From Membranipora membranacea (Eukaryota; Bryozoa; Gymnolaemata; Cheilostomatida; Membraniporidae): a DNA stretch of 64,000 nt. Positions 1-12,900 of this stretch are shown in pieces. Each line of letters starts with the position of its first letter. The first letter of the stretch is position 1. The stretch is taken from the NCBI GenBank assembly GCA_914767715.1, contig OU612068.1:29698001-29762000 (forward strand), in the 5' to 3' direction. A program made the position numbers and the translations under genes. The notes under the pieces are model-generated. The model was not told where the DNA came from. It worked only from the letters and a program-made list of their open reading frames with translations, and searched no databases.

Positions 1-2
1 CC

Positions 3-395
3 AATCAAAATGGAGGTGGCATTGTTATTTATGTTAGTCATATGTTTGAGGCTAGTGTGACGGACATCCCTTTGGCTGGTGAGTCTGGGCGGGATGTATG
101 CACTGTGCTCGCTGTCTACCGGGCGCCCTCGGGCTCTTCGGCGGCTTTTCTTGGGGATTTAGCTCTGGTTTTGCCCACTCTCCCCTCGAACTGACTTGTT
201 GTTGGTGACTTCAATATTGATTTAAATCCAGAAAATTATTTGGACTCAGTTTCAGAACACTATAGCGAGTTGATTCAAAGCAAATGTTTTTATTATCTTA
301 TTCAAACCCCAACAAGAATTGGCGAAACCAAAATAAGTATTTTAGATCACATTATTATTAAAATTTGTGCACTCTAGATTTTGACTTTTCAGATC
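3..395 (+). pseudogene. LINE AP-endonuclease fragment
   Basis: Frame 3 reads an Asn-Gln-Asn-Gly-Gly-Gly motif at the very start, which matches the conserved catalytic strand of LINE endonucleases. It continues to a VVGDFNIDL block near 195-225, the GDFN catalytic motif, and then to an SILDHI block near 335, the DH-type end of the domain. One in-frame stop lies just before the VVGDFN block near 193, and the frame ends soon after SILDHI. The upstream start of the domain is cut off by the window edge. Confidence 0.75.
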
Positions 396-1082
396 TTAAG
401 CCGGCGTGTGCATCCTTTGTTTACCAAAAGCACAGCCATAATTTTAACAAAAAACCCTCACCAATGAACGAAGTTAGAAAGTTTGAAGTTTGTCTATTGC
501 CTAAATTCTAGTATCCTTCCTGTGATAGGTTGATAGCATCGAATGTACGGCACATACATGGAAAAAAGAAGAAAATGAGTCTGAGCTGCATTAGTTAAAA
601 AATCGCATAAAAAATTCAAAAAAGGTATTTTGTCTTTTGGTTGTTCTACACTTAGATGGCCTATATTTATCTATTATAACTAAAACAAATTTTGTGTTAT
701 TGCAAGAAATTATACAGCGACAAAATTGGTCCCCCATTACAGAAATATCTGACACCAACACAGCCTTTAAACTTTTCATTGAAAAACTAAGCTCATGTGT
801 TGATGATGCAAGCAACAAAATTAGTGCCAGAAAGCATCTATGTTCTACATTCAAGAAACCTTGGATGACTAAGCAATTATTTACACTTACGAAAGAACGT
901 ACTAAGCTTCACAAAATGAGCAAATTACAACCATTTAATGGTGAATTACAAATGCGGTATATGAAATTCACAAATCACGTAACAAACTGCATAAACATGG
1001 CAAGGAACGAGCATCACAAAGCTCAGTATGATAAGTGTTGTGGGAACAACTTTACAACAATTTTAATGATAGATGCATCACT

Positions 1083-1511
1083 CAGGGTGTGTTTTTAGAT
1101 TTTTCAAAAGCTTTTGATACAATAAATAACAGCATTCTTATCAGTAAACTGAAATTTTTCAGATTTTCCTCTCCCCCTTGTCGACTTTTAGAAAATTATC
1201 TTTTAAACAGAAAACAGTTTGTCTTGGTAAATGATGTGGAGTCAGGTTTACTGCCAGTCAAGATTGGTGTTCCCCAGGGTTCGGTTCTCGGGCCACTTTT
1301 TAATTTATATATTAATGACCTTTTAAATGCAGCACCTGATCTAAATTATATACTTTTTGCTGATGATACAAATATTTTTAGTACTGAACCTGAAGTTATG
1401 AAAAGAAATTTACCTTTGATTAATGAATGGTGTATCACCAACCGTATTGTTATAAACTATGAGAAAACCTTTCAAGTCCTTTTTAAAGCCCCAAACAAAA
1501 TTTACAAATAA
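1083..1511 (+). pseudogene. LINE reverse transcriptase fragment
   Basis: The open frame contains the classic non-LTR reverse-transcriptase motifs in order: FLDFSKAFDT near 1093, GVPQGSVLGPLF near 1265-1300, YINDL near 1308 and the catalytic FADDT near 1357-1372. A downstream IVINYEKT block matches the conserved LN.(D)KT motif. The fingers region before FLDFSKAF is missing: the sequence joins almost directly to the preceding linker, so the enzyme is internally deleted. It ends at a stop at 1511, and related sequence continues in other frames. Confidence 0.85.
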
Positions 1512-2403
1512 CAAGCTCGAATTCGGGAACTCTATTTTAAAAGAAAAAGGAACCACCAAATTTTTAGGACTTCAGTTAGACTCCAACATAAATTCCATGA
1601 GCATTTTAAAAGCCTAAAAAAGAAATTAAAATTAAACTCTGATGATGATGTGAGCACTCCGTCCAGCCATTGACCAAAAGTCAATGGTGGACATATATTA
1701 CAGCTTTTTCTATCCTATATATATACGGATAAGAGTTCTGGGGCCACGCAAGTGATAGGCAACTACGACCAATACAGACTCTACAAAAAAATGCTCTGCG
1801 AGTCATTAAGGGAATTGGACCAGGGAGTCACATTTCCAGCCATTTTGAAAAACTTAAAATCATGCCATTGCAAATGCTTTTTGAATACAGAACTTTAAAA
1901 CTTTTATTAAAATCATATTCAATTCAAGATATTTTAAATATGAAAACAAACCATGAGTACAACACTAGATCCAACAAACTTAAAATTATTAAGACCAACA
2001 ACAAGCGAGGAGAGAGGTCCTTGTTGAGCAATGGCATAGCCTTGTTCAACAAGTACCTTTTGGGAGTTTGGACGGGGCCAGGGTGCGATCTCACAGTTGG
2101 GCTGGCGGGGCGTCTCTGGTAGTGCGGTGGATAGCGGGTACGGTGGGCATGTTTTGTCTGGGCTTTTCATGATGTTCGTGTGGTGTTTTTGTAATTAGTT
2201 GCAGGGTTGGCCGCCACTCTAGTCACAGACTATCTGGTTGACCCATGCTTTTATTTACTTTTTTTGAACATTTATTTCTCTTATTTTACAATGTTTCTTT
2301 ATAGCAAAATACAGAAAAAAAATTTTGTCAGCATATTATTTCATACACACCCAAAAGAGATCACCATTGCTGTAATAGAGCTACTTAAGTATATAAAACT
2401 TAC

Positions 2404-5400
2404 CAGCAGTTGCAATATACTGAATAGAAACACGTCCATAGCTGCCTGGGTTTCTGATCACAGAGAGGGACGCCACACCAATATCCTCATTGACTAGTAA
2501 TGATGTTGACAGAGAACTGAATTGGATCACTCCTGCAAGCAGATAAATCTTTGATTCAGGACATTTTGAATTTAGATGGTGGCACATTTTCTTTAAAAAT
2601 ATAGTCAACACTTCTGGTAATGTGACCTGGAGGGTGTTGCAAGCATCTGGTATTCTCTCCATGAACTAAAGTATATGGAACATGTTAACCTGCCTTACTG
2701 GGGAGCAGCTATCTATGATCATGACATAAGTAGTTTACCTTCTGCGTTATCGTTTTTCTCGATAGTGATTGGTCGAGAGCTCTTCTCTCCTATGATCGGA
2801 GGTAGATCTAGCTGTATACCATTAACTGAAGAGAAATCCACTCCTTGTGCAGTGGTCAGTAAGGTTACTGATGTCAGATTTATATAGAATGTCTCCGGTC
2901 CTTCTGGTATCTCATCCTGTATTAAACATATCAGTGCATTTGAAGCTTCTGATACTCAATCTTCATCTGACTTGACACCTCTTGAAAAATAGTCAATGCA
3001 GGAGAACTTGCCAACCATGAAAAGCTAGATGATATCAGCATTATCTTATAATAAGTCAATTAACAGAGTACTTACAGCTAGAATTCTGATGACTAATGCC
3101 TCGGAGTTGAGTCCTGCTGTAAAGACTAGACTGCCGGTCTGTTCGAGGAAGTCTTCATTTCTGTAAGCTGTATCGGGGAAGGTGGTGTAGTTAACTCTAA
3201 CCTGACCTATAACCCCCAGATTTCTGACTACAGCAAGTGACACTTGGCCGCTGTCCTAAAATAAGCGACCGCACAAAGTTAGAGAACTGTTCATCTCCAA
3301 AAAGACATAATATAATATGATAATCATGATACAGTCACACGAAACATAGCAGTGAGACAATGTTATGTCTAATCATTAATCCTGCCACTTTGTTGCCACA
3401 ATGCTTACTTTGTTTGTACTTTGGGTACTCATCACTTTAAATGTGACGCTGTGACATTGTGACGCTGTGACATTGTGATGCTCTGGTATTGTGACGTTGT
3501 GACGGTGTGACATTGTGACGGTGTGACATTGTGACGGTGTGACATTGTGACGTTGTGGCACATACCTCAGTAATTGTTATCTCTGACACAGAGTCAAACT
3601 CAAACATGCCATATGGATAATCACTAGCAGCAAATATAATGGTAGACATGGCGTTATCAGGTGACACAGTAGCACCTCCAGTAGCTGATGTAACATGGAA
3701 TGTAAAAGTGCTCCTCTCTTCTGGTTCCAGATTATCTTTTGTCTGTAGAATGATCTGCAAAAACATGGACACAATGATATATGCAGACAATATGCAGACC
3801 ATGCAGAACAAAGCGATTTTGTGACACATTTATAGGATGTGCCCTACGGACAATTGAAAAACACGGAATTTCATTACGCGACCTTGCCTTGATAAGTCAA
3901 ATTAACAGATGAGAATTTTAATTTGTTATTCCGTTATATAAGCTTTCATTGAGAGTATTACCAATGTCTAATGATGAGTGGATTTAATACCAGAGAATTT
4001 TCAATCTGCTGTTAAATCTCCAAATGCTGATATTTACCTCAGTAGTCTGCTGACCATCAGAGAATAGAGCTTCTCCCTCCGACACAACAAACGAGTCAGG
4101 TTTGAATGGAGTAACAGACCAAGTTACCTTGACCTCTTCGTATGTACCGATACCTCTCGTCAAAGCTATCACCTTCAACATCAAATCAGAATATGATATA
4201 AAATTACAAATCAAACAGTTTTATATCGTCAATATTTACATTTGTTTGCACAGTAGTCACACCATATATGCCATTTTTTTCGTGTACCAGTGATGATACT
4301 GGAGTCATTTTTTTGCATTAGCGGACAGCTTCATGCAGGGTATCAAAGATTGATAAATTAAATCAGGAGACAAGGAGAATGTATACATCTTGTCCCTATT
4401 ACTTGTGATATTACCTGTCTGCCATCATACAGAGCATCCGGTTCAGCAACGATAACCTGTCTGTAGTCAGGGACCACCTCGATATGACCACTAGAGCCTG
4501 GGTCAGCTCCTATTATAATATCCGCGTTACGATGTGTTACAGATAGGTCAGCATTATTATCTGTGGAGGTCAAGGCCACCACAAATATCTCCTCTCCCTC
4601 TAGTATACCATCTGGGGTAAAATCAATATAGCTAGACATTATTCTCATTAAGGTAAAGTATAACATCACATTGGGCATCAATTTATATAAAGCCATTAGA
4701 TCAAAATCCTACCTCTCAAAACCAGGTCAGCCACTCACAAAAAGAGACAGCAGTGTTACATTCTTGTTGACAGGATAAGATTATAGTTTTACCTAAAAAC
4801 ACTGATAATACAGACATATTGTAAAATGGTATAATGAACTTGACATTAAGAATAGTAATAGCAATACTCATTTATTGATAATTAAAGTCTATAGCTTACC
4901 ATTTTTAGCAGTTAGAGTGAAGTTGTTGAGAAGCTGACCGACATTGTAGAGTAGACTACCAGAGTGAGGAGCCTCAAAGTCAGCTATAGCATCAGCGTTT
5001 AACTGCCAGTTCACGTTCACAATTCCTGTAATATAGGTTGTAATTTTAAGAAAAGAATCAGGAACAGAATAGTTGCGATATATTCACAGCACCTCTCTGG
5101 TAATGTTGGTTCTATTAATGAATTAAATCTTACTATGAACTAAAATTCAACATTTGCAAGATGGATGACCTGATATGAATGTCAGATGTTCTAAGTTCAG
5201 TAGAGTCTAAGAGCCAAGCCTCTCAGTATAGAACGAGTTTTAGATATTTTGCTTGAAGATGTTTTATCTTTCTTAGTAATATAAATCGACCTGATTCTGT
5301 ATCAAAACTATCAATTTGACATTATTTTCATTCTAACTTTGAACTGTCTAATTTCCTTTCCTCTTTTTCAAAAAAAAGAAGAAAAATGATCTGTATACAG

Positions 5401-8400
5401 AAATGGTGGACAGACCTTGAGATCCCTGAGTTCTCTGTACTTGAAGAGATACTCTCCTCTGAGGATTGAACTCTTCCTCAGTCTCCTTCACTCTGAACTC
5501 TTTTTCTACGAAGCCAAACAGACCGTTAGGCGAGTCGTTCTTCAGAATGGCGACTCTGACAGAGCGATATGAGCCCAGGGTTGCTCCTCCTGTCACTGAT
5601 ATCAGCTGCACATCGAACATCTAAAACACATCCATGACTTGTGAAGCATACATGATTATAAAATACATTTACAATCCTAAAGTCCATAAGGGACTGGCTT
5701 CATTTTAACTATGAGATAATCACATGAGAGACGTGACGTATGTATACCAAATTACACTTTGTAATGTGTTCACATTGGTGACAGACTCCATCCAATATTT
5801 ATTACACTGCTACGATTCACACAATCCTTATTTTGTTTCTTTTTGTTAAGCGCCAACAAAACCCACCTCTATAGGTTCAGGTAGAGTGTCATCAAGTATA
5901 GATATATCTATATAAGCCTCCCTCTGTCCCTGTGTGAAGGTGACTGTCCCAGAGAAGGGAGTTATGTCCTCCGCTGATGCCTCACGAGGCAGAATCTGCC
6001 AGAGCACACCAAGTTCTCCAAAGTATCCTACTTCTCTCTTCAGTTTGAGCTGTAGGGGTGAATCCTCTCCTGCAGATTCATACACATCTATACGCCCCTC
6101 ATTGTTCTACAAAAGCAGAGAACAAACAATTAAATAAATCTGTGTTAAATCTTACCAATATAAAAATGGTTTCATAGATTGTTCTATTTGTTGAAAAGCC
6201 CAAAACAAGCTACAAAATGGTTAATATCAGAGCGGGACCTGCAGAATTACAGCTATAAAGAAAGAGGAGAAGAGGAGAGCCTGGTCAAAGAATTACACTT
6301 ACCCTTTCTACATCAAACTGTATAATACCTCTAGCGTTATCATTCTCAGCTATTATAACACTGATCACATCACCAGGTCTTCTGATATTAGGCTCTATAT
6401 CTGAATCAGCTACACCAATCAACCTAAGAGGAGACAACAATCAAGGTGAGCAAACATAAAATGTAAACGGCTATCAGCCAGTGAGGACAAGCGGGGAGGG
6501 ATGACAACAGGTCATAAATCAATTTCTGGAATGACAATATGTTATATCAATATTTTACCATTATTCTATACAGAATATTGAGGGTTATCAATGAAACGAA
6601 CTTGGCGCTGATGTCGCTGATGAAGCATTTTTGCTGTCTCAACAATAGTAACAATAACAACAACAGAAGTCTAACAAGGCGTGAGCTATATAACACTTAG
6701 GTAAAGACAACAAAGCACTGCTGTTAACTTAATTAATAAGCTTAAGTTTACCTGACAGAAGTGAGGTTAACAAGGAATTGTTCTTCAGTCTCAGGGAGAT
6801 CATCAGCTTTTACTACGACCTCTACTGATATCCTAGTCTGATTCTCAGACATAATAACGCTGTCCTGTTTACTTATATAATCCTGTCCTGATATAGCCTG
6901 AGAACCATCAGGAGCAGACAAATCTCGAGATGTTCTATAACATACAAGTATATCTAATGTATGCAGGTCAGATACCTAAACTGAACTCATTTCTGAAGGT
7001 TTGGAATTTTCATGTCTCGCCAAAACTTTTCTGAGGATTCTCAATCTACATGATCAAAGAAGATGGCTACACACAAAATTTAACAACTTCGACATAACGT
7101 AATGTCAAAGCGCAACGTCAAAGCGCGATGTCATCGCGCACCGTCATAACGCAACGCTATAGCGCAACGTCATAGCGCAACGTCATAGCGCAACGTCATA
7201 GCGCAACGCCATAGCGCAACACCATAGCGCAACATTGAATTTTACCGACAAATTATAATGCCCAGGGAACCTCCGTGATCCAGTCACCATTAGTGAATTT
7301 CACAATGGTTCACCATCTAGCTTGTTAATTCCTGTATGTTACTATATAACCTTTGGTTTGAGTAATTGAAATTCATGTCAGAGATCGCTAATACGAATTA
7401 TTCTCATAAATTAATTTTATAGGGACTACTTTGTGTTCCCAATTTTGGTTTAGATACTAATAATGGGTCGTGAAGCGTCTTAGCCAGATGCTCCCATTTT
7501 ATGACCGCTCCTATTCATTTGCAAAGATACCAGTGGCTTAAACTTTCAAAATTATAATCAGGAGAAACTATTATATAAAAAATTTGAGTGTTTGAAAATC
7601 ACTAAACAAAGAAAGCTACAATTTGAATAAAAAATCAAGACCAGGACCACTAGTTCTCTTATGTTATGCGGAGGTGTGATGAGAGTCTATGCACCATTAA
7701 AATCTAAATTTATTGTTTGCAACAATGGATCACTTATTTTGATTGATTGTTGAGCGTGAAGATGAAAATCCTCATATCTTCTTTTCTACAGTATTAGACC
7801 AATAAAGATAGTTTAACTGCGAAAAATTCAAACATCTCAAGAAGTTAAGCCATATTTACCAATTCCTTTTATCAAAATCTAGATAATCTCCTGCTGTTCA
7901 TCATGTTGTAAACAAATTTGACTGACATTTTTCTGAATGTCTGATTTTTTGAGTGAAATTTTTTGGATTTTATTGGACACAGTTATGACAACCAGGATCC
8001 GAAAACTGACAGCATGAATGATGATAGTGTCAATACAAAGTCAAAATGGTGAAATACTTTGGACGTTTTAGTTCCTGCATGAGTGAGGTTGCATTGCGAG
8101 AGGGGTCAGAAATTTTACAGACAACGGTTTGAACCCTCTGTGTTTAAATTGGAAAACTCACATATAGGTCAACTGTAGCGCTCCTATAGTACCCTGTTCT
8201 CTAATTATGGTCAGAGGTATTACAGTATCACTCATATCATCAGGCTCAGCTATTACTACACTCTGTCTCTCCCATCTAATCACTCCATATGGTGACTCAT
8301 TAGCTAATATTACTAACATAGCTGAGTGTATAGGACCTGTAACAAAAACACGCTCACCTTCATTGTAAGAATGATGTTGTACAAATGGGTTGACACTACA

Positions 8401-9952
8401 GTATATGAATTCATATCAGTGAGCTGGCAGTTATGATACCATGAGACCTGCTAGGAATCCCGTTCCCAAGTTACTCACTCAGTGATGGAACTATATACAT
8501 TCTTAGTGATTGATTTGGGAACAAATCTAGCTAATTGAAAGACCAAATAAACAATAATTTTAAGCCAAGTTATAGCGATAAAGGCCCCCTGACAGTAACA
8601 GTGACTGCTGTTTCATACATACCTATAGTAGCTCCCCTATCAGGTAGATCAGTACCAGATAGAGTTATCTCCCCTAACGTTATGTTTATAAACTCATCAT
8701 TCTCAGCTGTCTTATCTGCTATCAGTGTGATACTGAGCTGAGCGAGTGACTGTCCGGCTGCAAACTCAACCTGTCATAAAATAATAATATACTCTCATGT
8801 TATCATTATAATTCACCAGATTTTGGAGTCATCTTCTCCTTTGCAAGTGTTTGACAACTTTTGAAACGACTACTATTATCAACGTAATGAATCTTTATGG
8901 TATTCATACACCTAATGCCTAGCTACCAAATGTTATGGAATATCAACCATAATCACTAAACACATATCTCTGAGATTCTGACAAAGCACCATAACTTACA
9001 ATGCAACTAACCTCCATGGTATGACAGTAATATAATCAAACATCTGCTGAGATATCCACCACTTTCAGCAATTAGCAAGGGCAGTCAATGAATTTAACAT
9101 ATTCATGATTATTATCTTACCACACCACTGGTTGGATTGATGTCAGATGGTAGATCAAAGTCAGCAGTAGCTGACCAGGTGACAGCGATTCTCCCGTAAG
9201 CTCCGCCTGTTCTGATGAGGTTAAACTGTGCTACTGAGTCATAGAGCTCCTCCATCACACTCACAACACCTGAATCCTGTGTGTGATAAGTATGATAACA
9301 TAACGTAGGGAGTGACGTTAGCTAAACGTCATACACACTGGCATCATGGACAACAATCCTAAATATGTGTGAAACTAAGCGATACTGTATGTTATAAGCA
9401 ATGGTCAGTAATCAGTCAAATACCTCTCGATAATATAGCGAAATTGGATTGTCTCATAAAAATACGAAGAAATTGCTATGCTATTTTCTAACCACAGCTT
9501 ATCACTACTGTCATTACTCTATGATGAACTGCATGGATCACAGCGTTAGAGCAAGGACAAATAGTAGTAACGGACAATAAATCACAGAGTTATAACTGAT
9601 CCATCTGGCATACAAATATTTCATGGTTGAAGAGGGCACAGCTATCCTTAATATTCATGTGATTTTCAAGCTTTAAAACAGTCATAAGTCAACATTAGAT
9701 ATCCATGTCTGAATTATGTGGATGATCATTAGTTTCATACTCACCCTAGAGAACTGTACAGTGCCGTGAGCATTATCATTAGATAGGATATTAACGATTA
9801 CAGACTGGTCGCTGTCTGAGAGAGAAGCGCCACCTGTTGGATTATTCAGACTGATCTTTAGTGACTCCGTATCCTCAGGGATTATGTCGTCTAGTATCGG
9901 TATATTCACCTGTTTCATAGTCTCACCGGCAGCAAAACTGATATCTACTGAT
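2404..9952 (-). CDS. ADGRV1: ADGRV1-like C-terminal Calx-beta block seen in window (exons 55-69)
   Basis: Exons: 9952-9745, 9276-9121, 8770-8623, 8336-8162, 6934-6752, 6423-6303, 6106-5867, 5620-5416, 5025-4900, 4611-4415, 4172-4038, 3754-3566, 3255-3076, 2916-2739, 2532-2404. They complete Calx-beta 24 (the one split by the EAR module) and give 25-30 and the start of 31. Linkers are LSNDNAHG, LANESPYG, AENDNARG, LKNDSPNG, GADPGSSG, AASDYPYG and EKNDNAEG. Most donors are normal; the exon at 5416 uses GTCTGT, a weak donor, but it is the only one that keeps the frame. The last exon ends in phase 1 (GCTG|GTAAGT), so the gene continues to the left, with the LINE at 1-2290 in or beyond the next intron. 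Confidence 0.87.
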
Positions 9953-12900
9953 CTATAGATAATGAGAAGTTACAATGAGAAGTTACCATCAAATCCAAGC
10001 TTTTACATACATATAGAGCAAAATAATAAAATGATGTAGTGATGATGTGTCAATTATCAAATGTACAATGCACGAAATCAGAACTGTTGAAGCATGCAGC
10101 TGTCTAATGGTATAATTACCTTGGGATGTAATCAGGCTGGTCGAGAAGATCAAGAAGATTAAGAGAGCTGACACCATCAGTGACAGATGCTAACAGTACT
10201 TCTCCCTCTCTCACTGATAGAGGAGTCACTTCTCCGCTTGAATTACTGAACCACTTTACAGTGAGATTAGAGGTTAGACTGTCCCAGTGAAGTATTGATG
10301 AGCCGGACTGAGTTGATACAGTGATCCCAAGAATGTATCTGAACATGAATGACTCGAGGCTAACTAATCCTTCTAAGGGGAGAGAAGCGACGCTGACAAA
10401 GAGTCCTCCTATGTGAGAGTAAACTCTGATACCAGACGCAGTACCAATCATAAGCAGCACAGTGTTTGTTTGGTTAGCAACAGCAATGTCTATAATGTTA
10501 TCGACCAGCAGTGTCTGAGTGAGGGTCCAGATAGGTCCAGATATAGAGTATATCTTTACACTGTCACTCTGAGCCAGTACAGTCATGTCTGTAAGAGTCT
10601 CTACAGACACAGCAGCTGAGCCGATCTCCATCTGAGAGCTGATAACAAGTCGATCCTGTTCAGTGAAATAGTTCTGGAGTGAAAAGCTCTGTGGCTCATT
10701 ATTAGCGTTTAGTGAGTTAAGAACCACAACATACGTGCTGCCTCCACTGTTCAATACTGCAGCATCGACTGCTCCTCGGGTCGGGATGTTTTCTAGCTTG
10801 CTGAGTTCATCAGATTTAGATATCACATACAGGGATGACATGAGCTCAGAGGAATCCTGATTGAAAATTATAAAGTACTGCTGGTCGTAGTTATAGTAGG
10901 ATAAGCACTTGACAGCGTTAGTCACACTGATATCAGCTATGTATTGATATGTGCCTTGGAGTTTATATAAGCGAGATGTTGTAGAGGCCGTATTGTTTGA
11001 ATCGATAACATTCAGAGCCAGTAGGTACTCGCCGAGAGCACAGTAATTATCGGCTAAGAAGTCAAACTTCTGTACAGGAGACACATACAGATCAGTACCA
11101 GACCTAGCAGAGGCAGTTTGTGGTTCAGTGATTACAGACACAGATATGTCACCCAATAGACCTCCGGTTCTGTACACATTACATGTCACTATAGAGTTTT
11201 CCTCTTCAATGTCAATGGAGGAGACATTTGCACCAGTGTATATCCTGAGCAGCCCATTAGGTGAATCACTCTGTACTATGATGATTTCTCTCTCAGTCAA
11301 AGCTCCGAGTAGTGATGTGTACTGAGCTGATATACTGACAGTAAGCCTCTGAGATAACTCAGGTATATCATCATCTATCACACTTAGAGATATGATAGCT
11401 GATCCCTGCTGATCAGAGAATCCTACAGAGCCGCTGGAGGGTTGCACCTGAGTCGTCTCCTCTCCACTCTCATCTACCACCTTGTAACTGATATCTACAG
11501 CACCAAACGTACCCGGACCACGAGATAACTCAAACTCTACTGATGTCGGGTAACCGTCAGCACTGAATGTCTCCTGTAGTGTCACTGTGTCATTAGATAC
11601 AAACTGGATAACGCCACCTGCCCCGTCATTCTCTGTGATGGTAATCTGACAGGTCTTATACTGGCCCAGTGTAGCACCACCTTTAGGACTAGCCAGTACC
11701 AACTCAAATAACTCATCAGTCTCTGGTGTGGAGTCTTCTAAGATTGACACATTGACCATCCTCACACTGACTCCTGAGGCGAAGTATAACTCATGGGACT
11801 CAAATGAGTAATCCTGTTCGAGTACGGCGTTACTACTGGTCTGTGAGTAGATGAATACAGAAACATCACCGTATGCTCCAAACGCTCTCCTGATGGGTAT
11901 CTCTATCATCAGAGCTGACTCATTAACAGAGAGAACTCTGAACTCCTCCGGTAACTCAAACTCTCCTCTGGTGCCATCGTTAGCTGCTATGTATATCTGA
12001 GTCAGCGTATCCGTCGCAGCTAACGAGGGATGAAAGGTACTGTCCTCATCTCCCAACAGTTTTACAGCTTTAAAATTGAAAAAGAAGTAATGTGAATGAG
12101 AACATGCTTGATTTTAAAACTAGTTTGAAACAAAGAAGACATTAGGTACCAAGTATCACCTAGGTGTAACGATCAGAACTCAGAAAAATAGTATGTTAAA
12201 GAGGGAGGGGGTGACACATCAGGCCCAGGGTTTCAAACAAGTTCACATTGATTCATAGCAGATTGCACCTCATGCATAGGGGAAAAGATCAAATCTAAAT
12301 CGAATGATAATTCAGTGATAATTCCAGTCTGTGGTCTATCATTTTTTTCAGAAATGTCTTTGAACCTCCCCTAGATTGAAGTGTTACTCAGTTAAGAGTC
12401 AGCAACTACTTTGAGTTTGCATGGCGTCATGCACAAAGGTGATCCTGTGTAGCAAATTCTTTACTACCCATTTGAAGCATTGCTCCGAATTTTTTGTAGT
12501 CCCTTTTAATATGATTATGTACTGTGCTACGTTATGCTCTATCATTTACCAGTGAGGTTGACCAAGAAGACTTCTTGTACTTCTGGTATCGTATCATCGC
12601 TGATATTCAGAGGTAGATTAGCAGAGTTCTGTCCATCTGAGATATCAAGATATCCGTCCAAAGCTACAAAATCCTGATCAGCCACAGCCGGATGTAACTC
12701 ATCATTCAGGTCTGATAGATGACCAGCTGTGATGGTGTAAAATACTCTAACAGATCCTGAGTGGAAGAGAAACAAAATTAGTCAGTAGTGATAAAGAGAC
12801 AGCCTCCACTGCGTGAAATGAAAATCCAGCAAAAACCAAATATATAGAACTCTTTTTATATGTGAAAAAGACGACTCCTGAAGAACCAATAGTCACATTC

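Larger units (their letters stand above)
1..2290 (+). mobile_element. Degenerate non-LTR (LINE) retrotransposon, 5'-truncated by the window edge
   Basis: Fragments follow the order expected of a non-LTR element: AP-type endonuclease (about 3-395), linker (637-1060), reverse transcriptase (about 1083-1511), and a C-terminal region with an HisSer-containing segment and an NTRSN-type motif (about 1740-2060). A tail of about 200 bases follows, which is GC-rich and then T-rich. The reading frame is broken by stops and shifts between the blocks, and part of the reverse transcriptase is missing, so this is a dead copy. Endonuclease plus reverse transcriptase without LTRs fits the CR1/L2/Jockey-like groups; I cannot place it further. 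It lies in or beyond the intron after the last ADGRV1 exon seen in this window, on the opposite strand. The 3' boundary is approximate. Confidence 0.85.

Noticed and set aside
7088-7236. CRISPR-like array
   Set aside because: The units are contiguous 13-mers without unique spacers, and the genome is animal. The 141-bp array at 32990 is rejected for the same reason.
11128-11325. Plus-strand open frames opposite ADGRV1 exons (also at 10413, 27576, 32042, 43184)
   Set aside because: They are antisense shadows of well-supported Calx-beta or EAR exons and lack motifs of their own.
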